Below, piece by piece: positions 1 to 8,400 of a DNA stretch of 10,055 nt. This DNA comes from Parachlorella kessleri. Taxonomy: Eukaryota; Chlorophyta; Trebouxiophyceae; Chlorellales; Chlorellaceae. Location: positions 1 to 10,055 of the forward strand of contig BBXU01000063.1 in the NCBI GenBank assembly GCA_001598975.1, in the 5' to 3' direction. The notes under the pieces are model-generated. The model made no database searches and had not been told where the DNA came from. It saw nothing but the letters and a program-made list of their open reading frames with translations. How positions within the stretch are numbered: the first letter of the stretch is position 1; every line of letters starts with the position of its first letter. Both the position numbers and the translations under genes were made by a program.

Positions 1-558
1 GGTATCCCACGTATTCAACTCTGCCAGCCTGCATACAAACCCTTACCAGAAACCCACTGACGCGCTGCTACTAGCACCGCAGCCAGTGCTTGACTGCTGA
101 CTTGCGGTCCCAAGTTCCCTGCTCTTCAAACCCTTGGAAGAATGACTTGTGAACGCATAGTACCATATCTAATAGTACAGGCACTAACTTACCAGCCAGT
201 AGCTCCTCGTGAGCTTGTAGCCCACCCCCCGGGGATTGTATTAAACGTCTTAGGTTTGATGGTCAGGGAGTCAGACCCTTCGCCATTGCCTTGTATAGTT
301 CTGATCATTCTACAAAGCACAAGTCTTCCTAGGACGAAAGCTCGTGCTATATGAACCAAGGGAAGCTTATGAGCAGGGCGACTAACCCTGTGACTCAGCA
401 GGTGCAGGGCGCACGGAAGGACTGCACTCAGCAAACAATGGCAAACAGCGACCTAGAATATGTGTGCCTAAGTTGCAGTGGTTGCTTGCACGCGAGTGCT
501 ATATACCTATCGGGATCACTGATCGGTCTGCCTTTTGCCAACCCATCTCAGCCCTGCG
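1..558. other. Upstream region with no gene recognised
   Basis: No convincing exon, RNA gene or repeat was seen here. Short open frames exist on both strands, but none shows a recognisable family, a signal sequence or matching splice sites. The right-hand part probably holds the promoter and 5' UTR of the LON-domain gene. A non-coding 5' exon or the end of an upstream neighbour cannot be excluded. No TGTAA motif on the plus strand and no TTACA (TGTAA on the minus strand) was noticed, so there is no sign of a neighbouring gene's 3' end. Confidence 0.4.
499..507 (+). promoter_or_regulatory. Possible TATA-like element for the LON-domain gene
   Basis: The sequence CTATATACC lies about 55 bases before ATG 559. 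A transcription start 25-30 bases downstream would leave a short 5' UTR without another ATG. A similar GTGCTATAT string occurs at about 343-351, so the motif may be coincidental. This is placement by motif only. Confidence 0.25.
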
Positions 559-2632
559 ATGGCAATTCCCATGCACAACACGGCTGGGGCCCGAGAGTTG
601 GGTAGGAGACCTGCTAGGGCAGGGTTCAGAGGCATTGGGGTCAGGAGGGTGCTTGTCAAAGCCTTCCATGCTAGTAGTCAGCCAAGCCTGCTCCAGATGC
701 CCGTCCTGGCAATGCCCAGCGTGCTCCATCCTACTGCACAAGGCACAGTGCAGAGTAAGTAGGTCACGCGCTGTTTGCAGCGGGAGGGTGTGTGAACGTT
801 TTCGTAGGTGCGGCCGGACTGACTATGCAACCCTGTGAAGGTACAGCTAGCATCTATCATAATGCAATGTACCTCTGCAGCTTCAGCCCGGCCACAACAA
901 AAGCTGCTGTATTCTTGCTGCAGTTTTCGAGCCAGAATACCTGGCCCTCTTTTCCCACCTCCTATCAACGCACCCACCGGGCGGCGAGGGTGCCTGCTTC
1001 TTACACCTGCTGGATCCCGCCAGCGCTCCACCAGCGCTGCTGGAGGAGGACTCCGTTGGCGGCCTCCCCAGGCTGGGATGCTGCGCTGAGGTCAAGGCGA
1101 TCAGGCAGCTTGCAGGGGGGCGGTTGGAGGTGGAGTACGCTGGCACCCGCCGGGCACGCGTCATGATGCTGCACCAAGAACACCCCTTTATGGTGAGGAG
1201 CCTTTGCCAGGGAGGGACAGTGTGACATGCATATTCTGCTGGGTGGAGGTGCCAGCTGCCCTGGAGTGGTTCAAAGGGGCTGTGCGGTTGCACACTGCAA
1301 GCCAGTCAGTGACAGCTGATGTGCTGCTTTCATGGGCAGCTTGGAAGGTGGTACACACCAGAGCTAGCCCCTGTGGCCTGGGCACCTGTCATTTCTGGGA
1401 TTACTTTGGTAGTCTGCTGCCTCTTTATTAAGACTTCATGTTACGGTTTTGTTACTGGTGCCCAGCGACTGCCCAAGCCAAGACCCACCCCGGGCTGGCC
1501 TGCCTCACTGTTACCCCTCATGCAGGTGGCAGCAGCAGAGTGGGTTGACGACTGGGGGATCTCCGAGGCAGAAACCCCCCTTGAAGACTTGGAGCGGCAG
1601 CTCATGGGCACGTTGCAGCAGGTCAGCCGGCTGACCGCCTTGCTGCGCCCGCCCGGGGCTCCCCTGCAGCTGCTGCCGGAGGCGGTACAGCGGTACTCGC
1701 CACCAGCGCCGCAGCGGCTGACCTCATATGATGCGCTGGTGGCTGCGCGGCACCCTGCCGCCACTGCGATAGACATGTGGCGGCGGCAGGGCTCCGTGTA
1801 CGACAAGCCGTCCAGGCAGGAGCAGCACCAGCGAGCAAGGGCAAGCGATCCCTACCAGGTGAGTGCGCTGGCTTGGCTTCCGTGTGGTCGACGTGACGAG
1901 CAGCAGCGAGCCAGACTGGGACAGACAGGAATTTGTATGTTCTAATGATGCGTGTACGGCCCAGCCTGTGGAGCCTTTAAGAATATTGCACTGACAGCTG
2001 TACTAAATTCTGATAGACAGCAGTCTCCAACATGGTCTTGAACCGTCAGAAGCACGCCCGCATCACGGGGTTGCCAGCTCGCTACCTTTCCTAACACACA
2101 ACTAATACAGGATGCATGCTGCGCTTCCGGCGCTGTTCAGGGCGTGAGGGAGCAGCTGGGCAAGCAGCGGCGTCGCGAGCTGTTTTCTTTTGCGGCAGCG
2201 CAGATGTTGGAGCTGGGCCTACCCCAGCGCCTTGCGCTCCTTCTCACGCAGGTACGCAGGGTTCATTGTGGCTGGTGAGGGTGGAAGTGGCTGGCACTGT
2301 TGTTCGGCTTCTTCTGCATGCCGCATGGGGAAGCGCTTGTGGGAGCGCTGTGCTCTCGCTTGGAGGCCAACAAGGCGTCATATGGGTACACGACGGTTGG
2401 GCTGTGCGCAAAGTCGTGTTGCACAAGCGTGTGACGCTTTTGCTGTGCAGCACCGGCCCGTAGAGCAGCCTAAGGCCCTCTATAACTGTGACCTGCCCAG
2501 AGGGGCTCTGCTGTGCCCCTGCAGGACACCGGGGCGAGGCTGCAATATGTGTTGGCAGCTGTGCGGCCGCACCTACAAGAGCTGGCAGCCCGGGCCGCAC
2601 TCAAGGCTGCGACAGAGGAAGCCGGGCTGTGA
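559..2632 (+). CDS. Stand-alone LON substrate-binding (LON N-terminal) domain protein, probably plastid-targeted; five exons
   Basis: Exons 559-754, 924-1192, 1526-1858, 2111-2251 and 2525-2632 join in frame through four GT-AG introns (169, 333, 252 and 273 nt) to give 348 residues. Residues 1-46 are rich in Arg, Ala and Ser with one acidic residue, like a chloroplast transit peptide. From residue 47 the protein aligns without gaps to the start of LON N-terminal domains: a P-x-L-x-M-x-x-V-L-x-P strand, then I-F-E-P-E-Y at 66-71, which is rebuilt exactly across the first intron. G-C-C-A-E at 117-121, the GGR strand, PFMVAAAEWVDDW spanning the exon 2/3 junction, and D-T-G-A-R-L at 314-319 followed by LAARAALK match cyanobacterial and plant stand-alone LON-domain proteins (family knowledge). 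There is no AAA+ ATPase or Ser-Lys protease part, so it is not Lon protease itself; a role in substrate binding or as an adaptor is inference. ATG 559 has purine -3 and G +4, with an in-frame TGA at 520. The start is less certain than the domain; ATG 697 or an extra upstream exon are alternatives. Confidence 0.78.
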
Positions 2633-3214
2633 ATGTGGCAGTGCGCAGACCCCAACCAGGGCCGCTTGGGAGCTGGGAAGCGGAGCATGCGCGCATGCCT
2701 CTGATGCTGTTGGGGGCAGTGGCAAGGAGCCCAGTTAGTGCAGCAGAAGGCGGGCTGGCCCCAGGGGAGCTGGCGAGCTGTGTGGAAAGGGCGAGTGGGT
2801 TGCTGACTGGCCTTGCATGAGTCCAGCAGCAGTAGCTGTCTACCTAGCTGCTGTTGCTTGTGGCCTAGAGCGTGATGTACTGTATGTGGTGATGTACTGC
2901 ATACCAGCTGCAGCATAGGAAGACCCCCCGCCTCCGCCACCAGTCACTTCACCAAAGCAGTAGTAGGCATGCAAAGGAGGTTCGGAGTAGATGCACCGCC
3001 TGGGCTTGTTCCCCGTCGTGGAAAGCCTTGCGAGCAGCGGTTGCAGCGTTGGGCGGCCCAAAATGTTCCATTTCTTCCCATCTTTGAGTCTATGGGATGC
3101 TGTACTATTGGGTTGCTTGTGTATATTAGAAGCCATCCTCACTTCCCAACTGTGTACCAGTGAGGTGCACCGGGAAACCCTTGCTAGCGCTGTCTATAGC
3201 CATTTCCAGGCCGT

Positions 3215-3313
3215 TGGTTGTTGTAATATTAGCATGGGTGGCAGGTAGTGCAAACAGGGAGTAGAGCTGATAGCTGGGCTGGACTGGACGGGACTGACTG
3301 GTTGTTGTAATAT
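3215..3313 (+). terminator. Duplicated TGTAA polyadenylation motif
   Basis: The 15-base string TGGTTGTTGTAATAT occurs twice, at 3215-3229 and 3299-3313, 84 bases apart. Each copy contains TGTAA (3222-3226 and 3306-3310), the polyadenylation signal of Chlamydomonas-type algae. Cleavage is normally some 10-15 bases downstream, so the plus-strand transcript probably ends near 3240 or 3320. Duplication of a sequence longer than the signal itself suggests alternative poly(A) sites or a local duplication. Confidence 0.5.
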
Positions 3314-4023
3314 GCCCAAGTTACAAAAGTGGGGCGCAGCATACGACACTCGTGCGCCAAACACCAGTGAAGCTACCGATGTAGCCAAAAGGAACAGCTG
3401 CTGCCAGCTGCTGCATAATACTAAAGGTTTAAACGTAACACAATGCTTCCGCCCTCGCAAGCCACACCTGGGAGCAGCGTACAATGGCAAGCAAGCTCAA
3501 CACAATGCAACCACGCACACTCGAGCCACCTGCCAAGGACAAAACTACAGACATCAAGCAATTAAAAATTACGTCAAAGAGATTCATCACAAGATGCAAA
3601 GATGTACCATGCAAGAGCGGAACTTTCTCCTCTTCTGCAGTTGCCCGCATACCGCGGGCCAAACACAAAGCACAAAACAAGTCGACCGTAAATAAAGAGG
3701 GCCAAGCGACTCAACCCGAGCACTTCAGGGCAGCGTCACTGCCTTCCCTGCCTAACTCGTCAGTCACCGCTCACATCTACACGTCAACTAAGCAAGATGT
3801 CCGATCAGTCTTCTAGCTCCTTCACCTTTATGTATCTTGCTATCCTTTCCCTCATCTACCGCTGCTCGTACGCTCCATATCCACCGCGGTACACACCACA
3901 CTCCGCCAACGCAAGTTGCCACCAGCGCGTGTGATTCACCCCACAAGGTGCCCTGCCGGAAAATTCCCATTCCACCACCGCAGCCTCGCTAGCATATCAT
4001 GTGCTGAGCAGCAGAGAGGTTGC
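3311..4023 (-). other. Probable 3' UTR of the small minus-strand gene
   Basis: About 700 bases without a supported gene. On the plus strand it is unusually A/C-rich (for example 3540-3580), which means T/G-rich on the minus strand, as expected for a 3' UTR in this group. Open frames on both strands here (for example 3312-3695 plus) have no family signature, and their composition follows the UTR bias. Assignment depends on the minus-strand gene model. Confidence 0.4.
3321..3325 (-). terminator. Probable polyadenylation signal of the small minus-strand gene
   Basis: TTACA on the plus strand reads TGTAA on the minus strand. It is the only such motif I found between here and the minus-strand stop codon at 4024-4026. 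It lies 11 bases from the second plus-strand TGTAA (3306-3310), so transcripts of the two convergent genes would meet or overlap by a few bases. Confidence 0.4.
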
Positions 4024-4805
4024 TCAGCGGAAGGCGGCCATGCGACTTCGCTTGAGACCTGTGATAGGCGCCAAGGCCGCTTTCGGGTGTGGGGCAACCG
4101 TGGACTTGGACACCGCAACTGACAGCTCCTCCAGCTGCAAATCATCCAGCAGCCCCTCCTGGCCGGCACGCCCCTGTAGGCGGGGCACATCAGGCACTGT
4201 CTTGATATGAGGAATTTTCTTTTGGGCCTCACGCGGCGATTGGACCAAGGTCGATGCATGCAGCGTGCAGCGCCCGGCTGGCTACGGCAGCCAGCGATAA
4301 AGCAAGCTTTGCCAAAGCTTTGCTCTCCTAGGGCTGCCTGCACCGAAAGCTATGCTGATCCCCACAATTCACCCCGCGCCGCAGGCACCCCGAAGCTTGT
4401 ACGCTTGCAGGAGTTTTAGTCCATCGCATGCCTGTCCGCTCCTTGCACCGCTGTTGGCTCACCTCTTTCAGGCACGGCTTTGAGGGGTGAGCCCCCGCAT
4501 GGTGGGGCACGTATCTGCCGCCCCCGTAGCTCTCCAGCTGCGCCGCCCACTGGACCAGGGGCTGCCGCGGAAGCCAGGCGGGTCCAGAGGCGTCAACCTG
4601 CAAGGTAGGAGTCACGGCTCAAATAACCCAGCTTGTTACTGGCGTATGAGGCCAGTTTCATGCACCAGGGCAGAGGGCAAAGCGGACTGGACATGTGATC
4701 CATTTGTACCCCTGAGGGTGGCACCGTCAGCGTGCAGTAGCCGACAAGCATGCCGACGATACAGGGTAATGTACACACCTCCATCCCGACGGAGGCTTGA
4801 ACCAT
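4024..4805 (-). CDS. Small protein of unknown function (103 residues), three exons
   Basis: Reading on the minus strand, exons 4805-4779, 4597-4463 and 4173-4024 (27, 135 and 150 nt) join in phase 0 through GT-AG introns of 181 and 289 nt. The ATG at 4805-4803 has A at -3 and G at +4, an in-frame TGA upstream, and is the first ATG on this strand for about 430 bases, which supports the start. The product begins MVQASVGMEVD. The middle exon encodes a Trp/Tyr/Gly/Pro-rich part (W17, W27, the run ESYGGGRYVPHHAG). The last exon has an acidic Leu-rich stretch (GLLDDLQLEELSVAV) and a basic end (GLKRSRMAAFR). No signal peptide, membrane segment or catalytic motif is seen. I do not recognise the family. 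It is divergent from PAM and convergent with the LON-domain gene. The middle exon, with a clean acceptor and GTGAGC donor, is the best supported; the short first exon is the weakest. Confidence 0.5.
4304..4320. repeat. Perfect 17-base palindrome with one central base
   Basis: AAGCTTTG, a single C, then CAAAGCTT. It lies in the second intron of the small minus-strand gene. The arms are too close for a stable RNA hairpin. No function is assigned. Confidence 0.6.
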
Positions 4806-5457
4806 CGTCGATGCGTTTTTCTGCCTCCTCCTGCCTCTGGCTGGTGTCCGTCACAGCGAGGTGTGATGCTGCGCGTTGCACGCGGGTTGTCCCTGCCGCT
4901 GTTGTTGCCACGCTGTTCCAACAACTTCACCTTTACAAACACTGCCAGGCCCCTCCTCCGCCGCAAAGCTGCAAGCCGACGGAGAGGGGGGACTTTTCCA
5001 AGGGCTGATAACTTATGTGATGTTAGCTAGTGTGCCCGCGGATGGTAGAAGAGAGTGAAAGGACCAAGATGCTGTCAATCCTGCCACAATGACCCAAGCC
5101 GCCAATGAGTCGCGCAGCAAAGCCACGTTACTGTAGAAAAAATATGTTTAACGGAGAGTGACAAGAGTGCGAGGCGTCGAAATTCGTGTGTTTGGCGACG
5201 CGCCCCCTGCGGTACTACTCGTACCGCTGGACCCTCGGCATCACTGTCGACAACAGCCCACAGCTTTCCGGCGCAAGGTGCTTAGTGCGTGTAAGTTAGT
5301 TAGGACAGGCCAGAACCTGGTTCGGAGACTGCGGTCGTAGTTATCATCCACCCTGTCATGTTCTAGTCTTGTTTTGAGTGTTCAAGGCACCCTTGGATCT
5401 GATTTATAATAAGCAGTGTTTTTCTATGTTGCGAGGCGACCGCAGGCAGCGTCAGTG
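4806..5457. promoter_or_regulatory. Divergent intergenic region between the small minus-strand gene and PAM
   Basis: These 652 bases separate two oppositely oriented start codons and should hold both promoters and 5' UTRs. On the plus strand there is no CAT from 4806 to about 5238, so the minus-strand leader is free of ATG over that length. A CCAAT string lies at 5102-5106 and an A/T-rich spot at 5137-5152. A TATA-like element is closer to PAM. Open frames in the region show no family signature. The limits of each promoter cannot be read from sequence alone. Confidence 0.45.
5403..5412 (+). promoter_or_regulatory. TATA-like element upstream of PAM
   Basis: TTTATAATAA lies 46 bases before the PAM ATG in otherwise GC-rich DNA. 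A transcription start 25-30 bases downstream would fall near 5430 and leave a very short leader. That start would exclude the uORF at 5426, so the two features are alternatives unless several transcription starts are used. Confidence 0.3.
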
Positions 5458-5458
5458 A
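5426..5458 (+). CDS. Upstream ORF (10 residues) overlapping the PAM start codon
   Basis: An ATG at 5426 opens a short frame, MLRGDRRQRQ, which ends with TGA at 5456-5458. The last base of that stop is the first base of the PAM ATG (TGATG at 5456-5460). If the mRNA starts upstream of 5426, this arrangement would favour termination and re-initiation at PAM and could lower its translation. Expression of the uORF is not shown; it depends on the transcription start. Confidence 0.35.
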   Translation: MLRGDRRQRQ

Positions 5459-8400
5459 TGTTGAGGTTATTGCACCTTCTTATTTTGCTGCTCCTGCTGG
5501 CAGTCCCGGGTCAGGGAGGGGAGCAGGACGCTAATGTGACAATTGAGGCGCTGATGCCCCCGTTCCCCACCGACAAGGAGGATGCCTACCTGTGCACCAG
5601 CCTGCCACTGCCCAACAACCCGCTGAAACTGACAGCGGTGGAGGCGCTTGCACGGCAGGAGATAGTGCACCACATCCTGCTATTTGGTAAGTTACTGGGG
5701 CTGGGAGGGCAGACCGGTGGTCGTGAGCTGTGCAGGGTCACTCCAGAAGCTGCGGGGAGGTACTGCACCTTGCCTTGAAGGTACCCTTCCGTAGTACCTG
5801 GGCATAGCTCCTTGAACGCCAGCTGCTCACCTTTGCTTTTCTGTGGCAGCTCCATGCAGACCATGATTGCCAAGCCTTGCCTGTTCATTTGTGCCAGCGT
5901 TGGAGGTTCAGATGCTCTCGCCCTGCTCCCAACCAACCGTCTGTGCCTGTCGTGCAGGCTGCAGTGCGCCAGCGGAGCAGGCCAGGGTGTGGAACTGCCG
6001 CATGACCCGGGCATGCGCTGGCGGTCAGGAGTCGGTGCTGTTCGGGTGGGGAAAGAACGCGCCCGCGCTGGCGCTGCCCCAGGGCGTGGGCTTTGCTGTG
6101 GGCCCCGGAACCGCCACCCGAACAGTGGTGATGCAGGTATGCCAGGTGCACATCGCAGCAGTTGCCATGCTCCGGAAGGTTTATGCTGGCCGGCTGGCTG
6201 GGGAATGCATGACGATGTAGGGTACCGCTTAACCCTTGTGAGCATCGCTGCTCAGTGGGACCGGGAGTCTGCCGGGAGCCCATGTCCGTCTACTGCGACA
6301 CGGAGCCTGGCGCGTTCAGAGCGCGCTCTGCCGTGCCGAGTTGCTCTGCACAGTGAGCTGGCCGACTGTGGTGGTGCTCCGTGCCAGATGTCAGATACAC
6401 AATATACCCCACCTGCGCCATGCCCCGGGGCCTCCTTGAGGGCCCCAGTGTGGCCCCTGGTGCCCCCTCCACGATCTGCCAGCCCTCCTTCGTCGTCACC
6501 AGTCATGCTACCCACCCCACCCCGGCCGCCGCTACCCCACCGGTGTATCACCTCCCCCCCACATCAAACTTACGTAATCATCCAAGTGGGCCCTCCCTGA
6601 TTTCACGTGTGCAGGTTCACTACCTGCCCATCCGCCCCGCGGGCGACACGTCAGGGGTGCGCATGACGCTCACGTCCAACCCGGTGCCTCTGTCCGCGGG
6701 GACCATCTCCTTCGCCTCCAGCTTCACCATACCCCCCGGCTCCCCCTCCTTTCTTGTCCCTAACGAGTGCTGCTACACGGGGTTTGAGCCCGTGACGGGG
6801 TTTGGGGTGCGGGTGCACACACACCGGCTGGGCAGGTGGGCAGGGCAGGGCTGGAGCTGGCTGGCTGGCGATGCTTCTGCTAGTGTTGTTGCTAGCTAGG
6901 CGCACTGTGGGGCGGTCCCATGCTGTGCGTGAGGTGGACGGGTGGGCTGGGGGCAACTATATACTTGTTGGAAGCAGGTTGCGTCATGGTTGTGCTCGGT
7001 GGGGAAAAAGGGGGGGAGGCCAGGTGATTCTATTTTCATCGACTTGATGGTGGGGAAAGGGGTGGTGTGTGCCATTTAGAATTGGTACTTGGATCTTGTG
7101 CTTTGTGGGCATAGTACATCTTGGCTTGTTGTTGGCCCCCCTTGAGTGACTCACGGCAGCATGGTCAGGTGGTGGTACGCTGTTTGAGTAAACTAGACTA
7201 GGGTGGGAGAAGGGGGGTATCCTGCTTTGCAGGGATCGGGCTGGGGGGCCGGCCTGCTTGTGGGTGTCTGAAGGGGCTCCTGCTACCTGTTGTGCAGAAA
7301 GTGCTGCCCGTAGACCCTGACATTCAGCCGAAACATCAGCAGAACCCCAAGATTGCCCCTGCAGGTCCGTGAGGCTGGAGCGCAGCGCAGCAGGAGGCCG
7401 CCCCGCTGCCGCCGGTGCGGGCGCTGCGGCGCTAGCGCAGCTGGACCCGCAGCAGCCTCAGGGATTCTACTCCATGACGCCGCCTGCCAGGATTCTTCCG
7501 GGAGACAGGCTGCGGATGAGCTGCGACTTCAACTCGTCACTGGAGGTGGGGAATGAGAGCTCGCTCGTCATTATTTCTCATAAGCCGTGCAAGCTGGGCA
7601 GGAGGGCCGGTCTCCCCACCTGCTACCTGTTGGTTCCCCAAGCATAGTGAGTAGGGAAGAGGCACCGCCGAGCGCTCGCCAACCCAGTCGGCCTTGTGTC
7701 AGCTGTGGTGCTGGGCTTGCTGTGGCTTGCTGCCTGCATATGTATTTACCAAGCCCAGGCTGGCTAGCTGGGTCCACAGGGCCCTGCCACAGGGCAGCCA
7801 TGCATCATGCCGCCGTGCTGTGCTGTGCTGTGCTGCAGGTGGGGCCTGTCAGCTCGGGTCACACCAGCGCCGATGAAATGTGCAACCTCTACATGATGGT
7901 CTACAGCCAGGTGGGCAGCTTTGACACCTTGGTGCTAGCTGTTGGACAGCAGGTGCGAGCTGGGTCTCCTTTGTGCATTTGTGATGATGGCCTGCCCTCT
8001 TTCTGGGTCTTCACGACACCTCTGCGTTCCTTTACTGCGCCTGGCACTCAGCAGTTCGTTGCAGGCAGAGCGTTGCAAGTACCCAGTGTCCTAGGGCCAG
8101 GCATCTTGGTAACAGCCTTGAACCCCAGGGCGGTAACTTGACAGCAACAAGCGCTGGCGGCTTTGGGCGCTGCCTCACCTCGTGGCTCATATGAACCCCC
8201 TGTGAATGCCGTGCTGCAGGTACCGTACTTCATGTACTGCATCGACAACAACGAGTACGTCTCCGTGGATGGCGCGGGCGGCCTGCCGCCCTCGGGTGCC
8301 CACCTGCAACCGGACACCTCCGCCTGGGCACCGCCACAGTCTGTCAGGGTGAGGCGGGCATGGGCCGCTTCTCAGGGTTGGTTGCTTACTGTCAGTTTGG

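Larger units (their letters stand above)
2633..3325 (+). other. 3' UTR of the LON-domain gene
   Basis: This stretch follows the TGA at 2630-2632 and has no coding pattern; the short open frames on both strands show no family. It is moderately T/G-rich on the plus strand. An 11-base string, GTGATGTACTG, is repeated directly at 2872-2882 and 2889-2899. The first plus-strand TGTAA motif, the usual volvocalean polyadenylation signal, is at 3222-3226 and the second at 3306-3310. This gives a 3' UTR of about 600-690 nt, within the usual range for such algae. Confidence 0.55.
5458..8348 (+). other. PHM catalytic domain coding part (exons 1-6)
   Basis: Residues about 27-310 form the two PHM subdomains, followed by a short linker to 337. 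Domain N carries VHHILLFGC (70-78), the W-N-C...R-A-C region (88-96), GKNAPALALPQGVGFAVG (108-125) and QVHY (136-139). Domain C carries P-N-E-C-C-Y (185-190), RVHTHRLGR (202-210), PQQPQGFY (238-245) and HTSADEMCNLYMM (278-290). By position, four of the five rat PHM disulfides are kept: C46-C90, C78-C96, C188 or C189 with C301, and C263-C285. Both partners of the fifth (rat C47-C186) are absent. Every conserved block is split by introns, several exactly next to metal-ligand motifs (HHILLFG | C and Q | VHY). Confidence 0.9.

Noticed and set aside
1319..1945. Continuous plus-strand open frame of 208 codons
   Set aside because: Only 1526-1858 is coding. The flanks are intron, shown by the GCAG acceptor and GTGAGT donor and by LON-domain continuity with the neighbouring exons.
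3312..3695. Plus-strand open frame of 127 codons in the A/C-rich region
   Set aside because: Its composition follows the UTR bias, it has no recognisable motif, and it lies between two converging poly(A) signals.
4304..4320. Palindrome as a terminator or regulatory operator
   Set aside because: It is intronic, has a one-base loop and no flanking T-run. A chance occurrence of overlapping AAGCTT sites is enough to explain it.
4636..4911. Alternative reading of the minus-strand first exon in another frame (a Q-E-E-A-E-K-R-containing stretch)
   Set aside because: Its donor at 4778 would leave phase 1, but the middle exon at 4597-4463 stays open to its donor only in phase 0. The ATG 4805 frame fits and is the first ATG.
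5416..5457. Extension of PAM upstream to a GTG at 5416
   Set aside because: Nuclear genes of algae start with ATG. ATG 5458 begins a standard signal peptide, and the extension would put charged residues before it.
5586..6245. Long open frame on the minus strand (219 codons)
   Set aside because: It overlaps PAM exons 1 and 2, whose conserved motifs prove the plus strand. It has no family signature and reflects GC-rich antisense sequence.
5812..6600. Plus-strand open frame of 262 codons
   Set aside because: It is in the wrong frame relative to PAM exon 2 and runs through two introns with low-complexity Pro/Ser sequence. The conserved PAM residues lie in another frame.
7298..7364. Possible extra PAM exon starting after the CAG at 7295-7297 (opening K-V-L-P-V-D-P-D)
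   Set aside because: It is attractive in phase 0, but the preceding exon ends in phase 2. In the required frame it stops within a few codons. Splicing directly to 7365 keeps the frame and reaches the conserved PQxPQxFY block.
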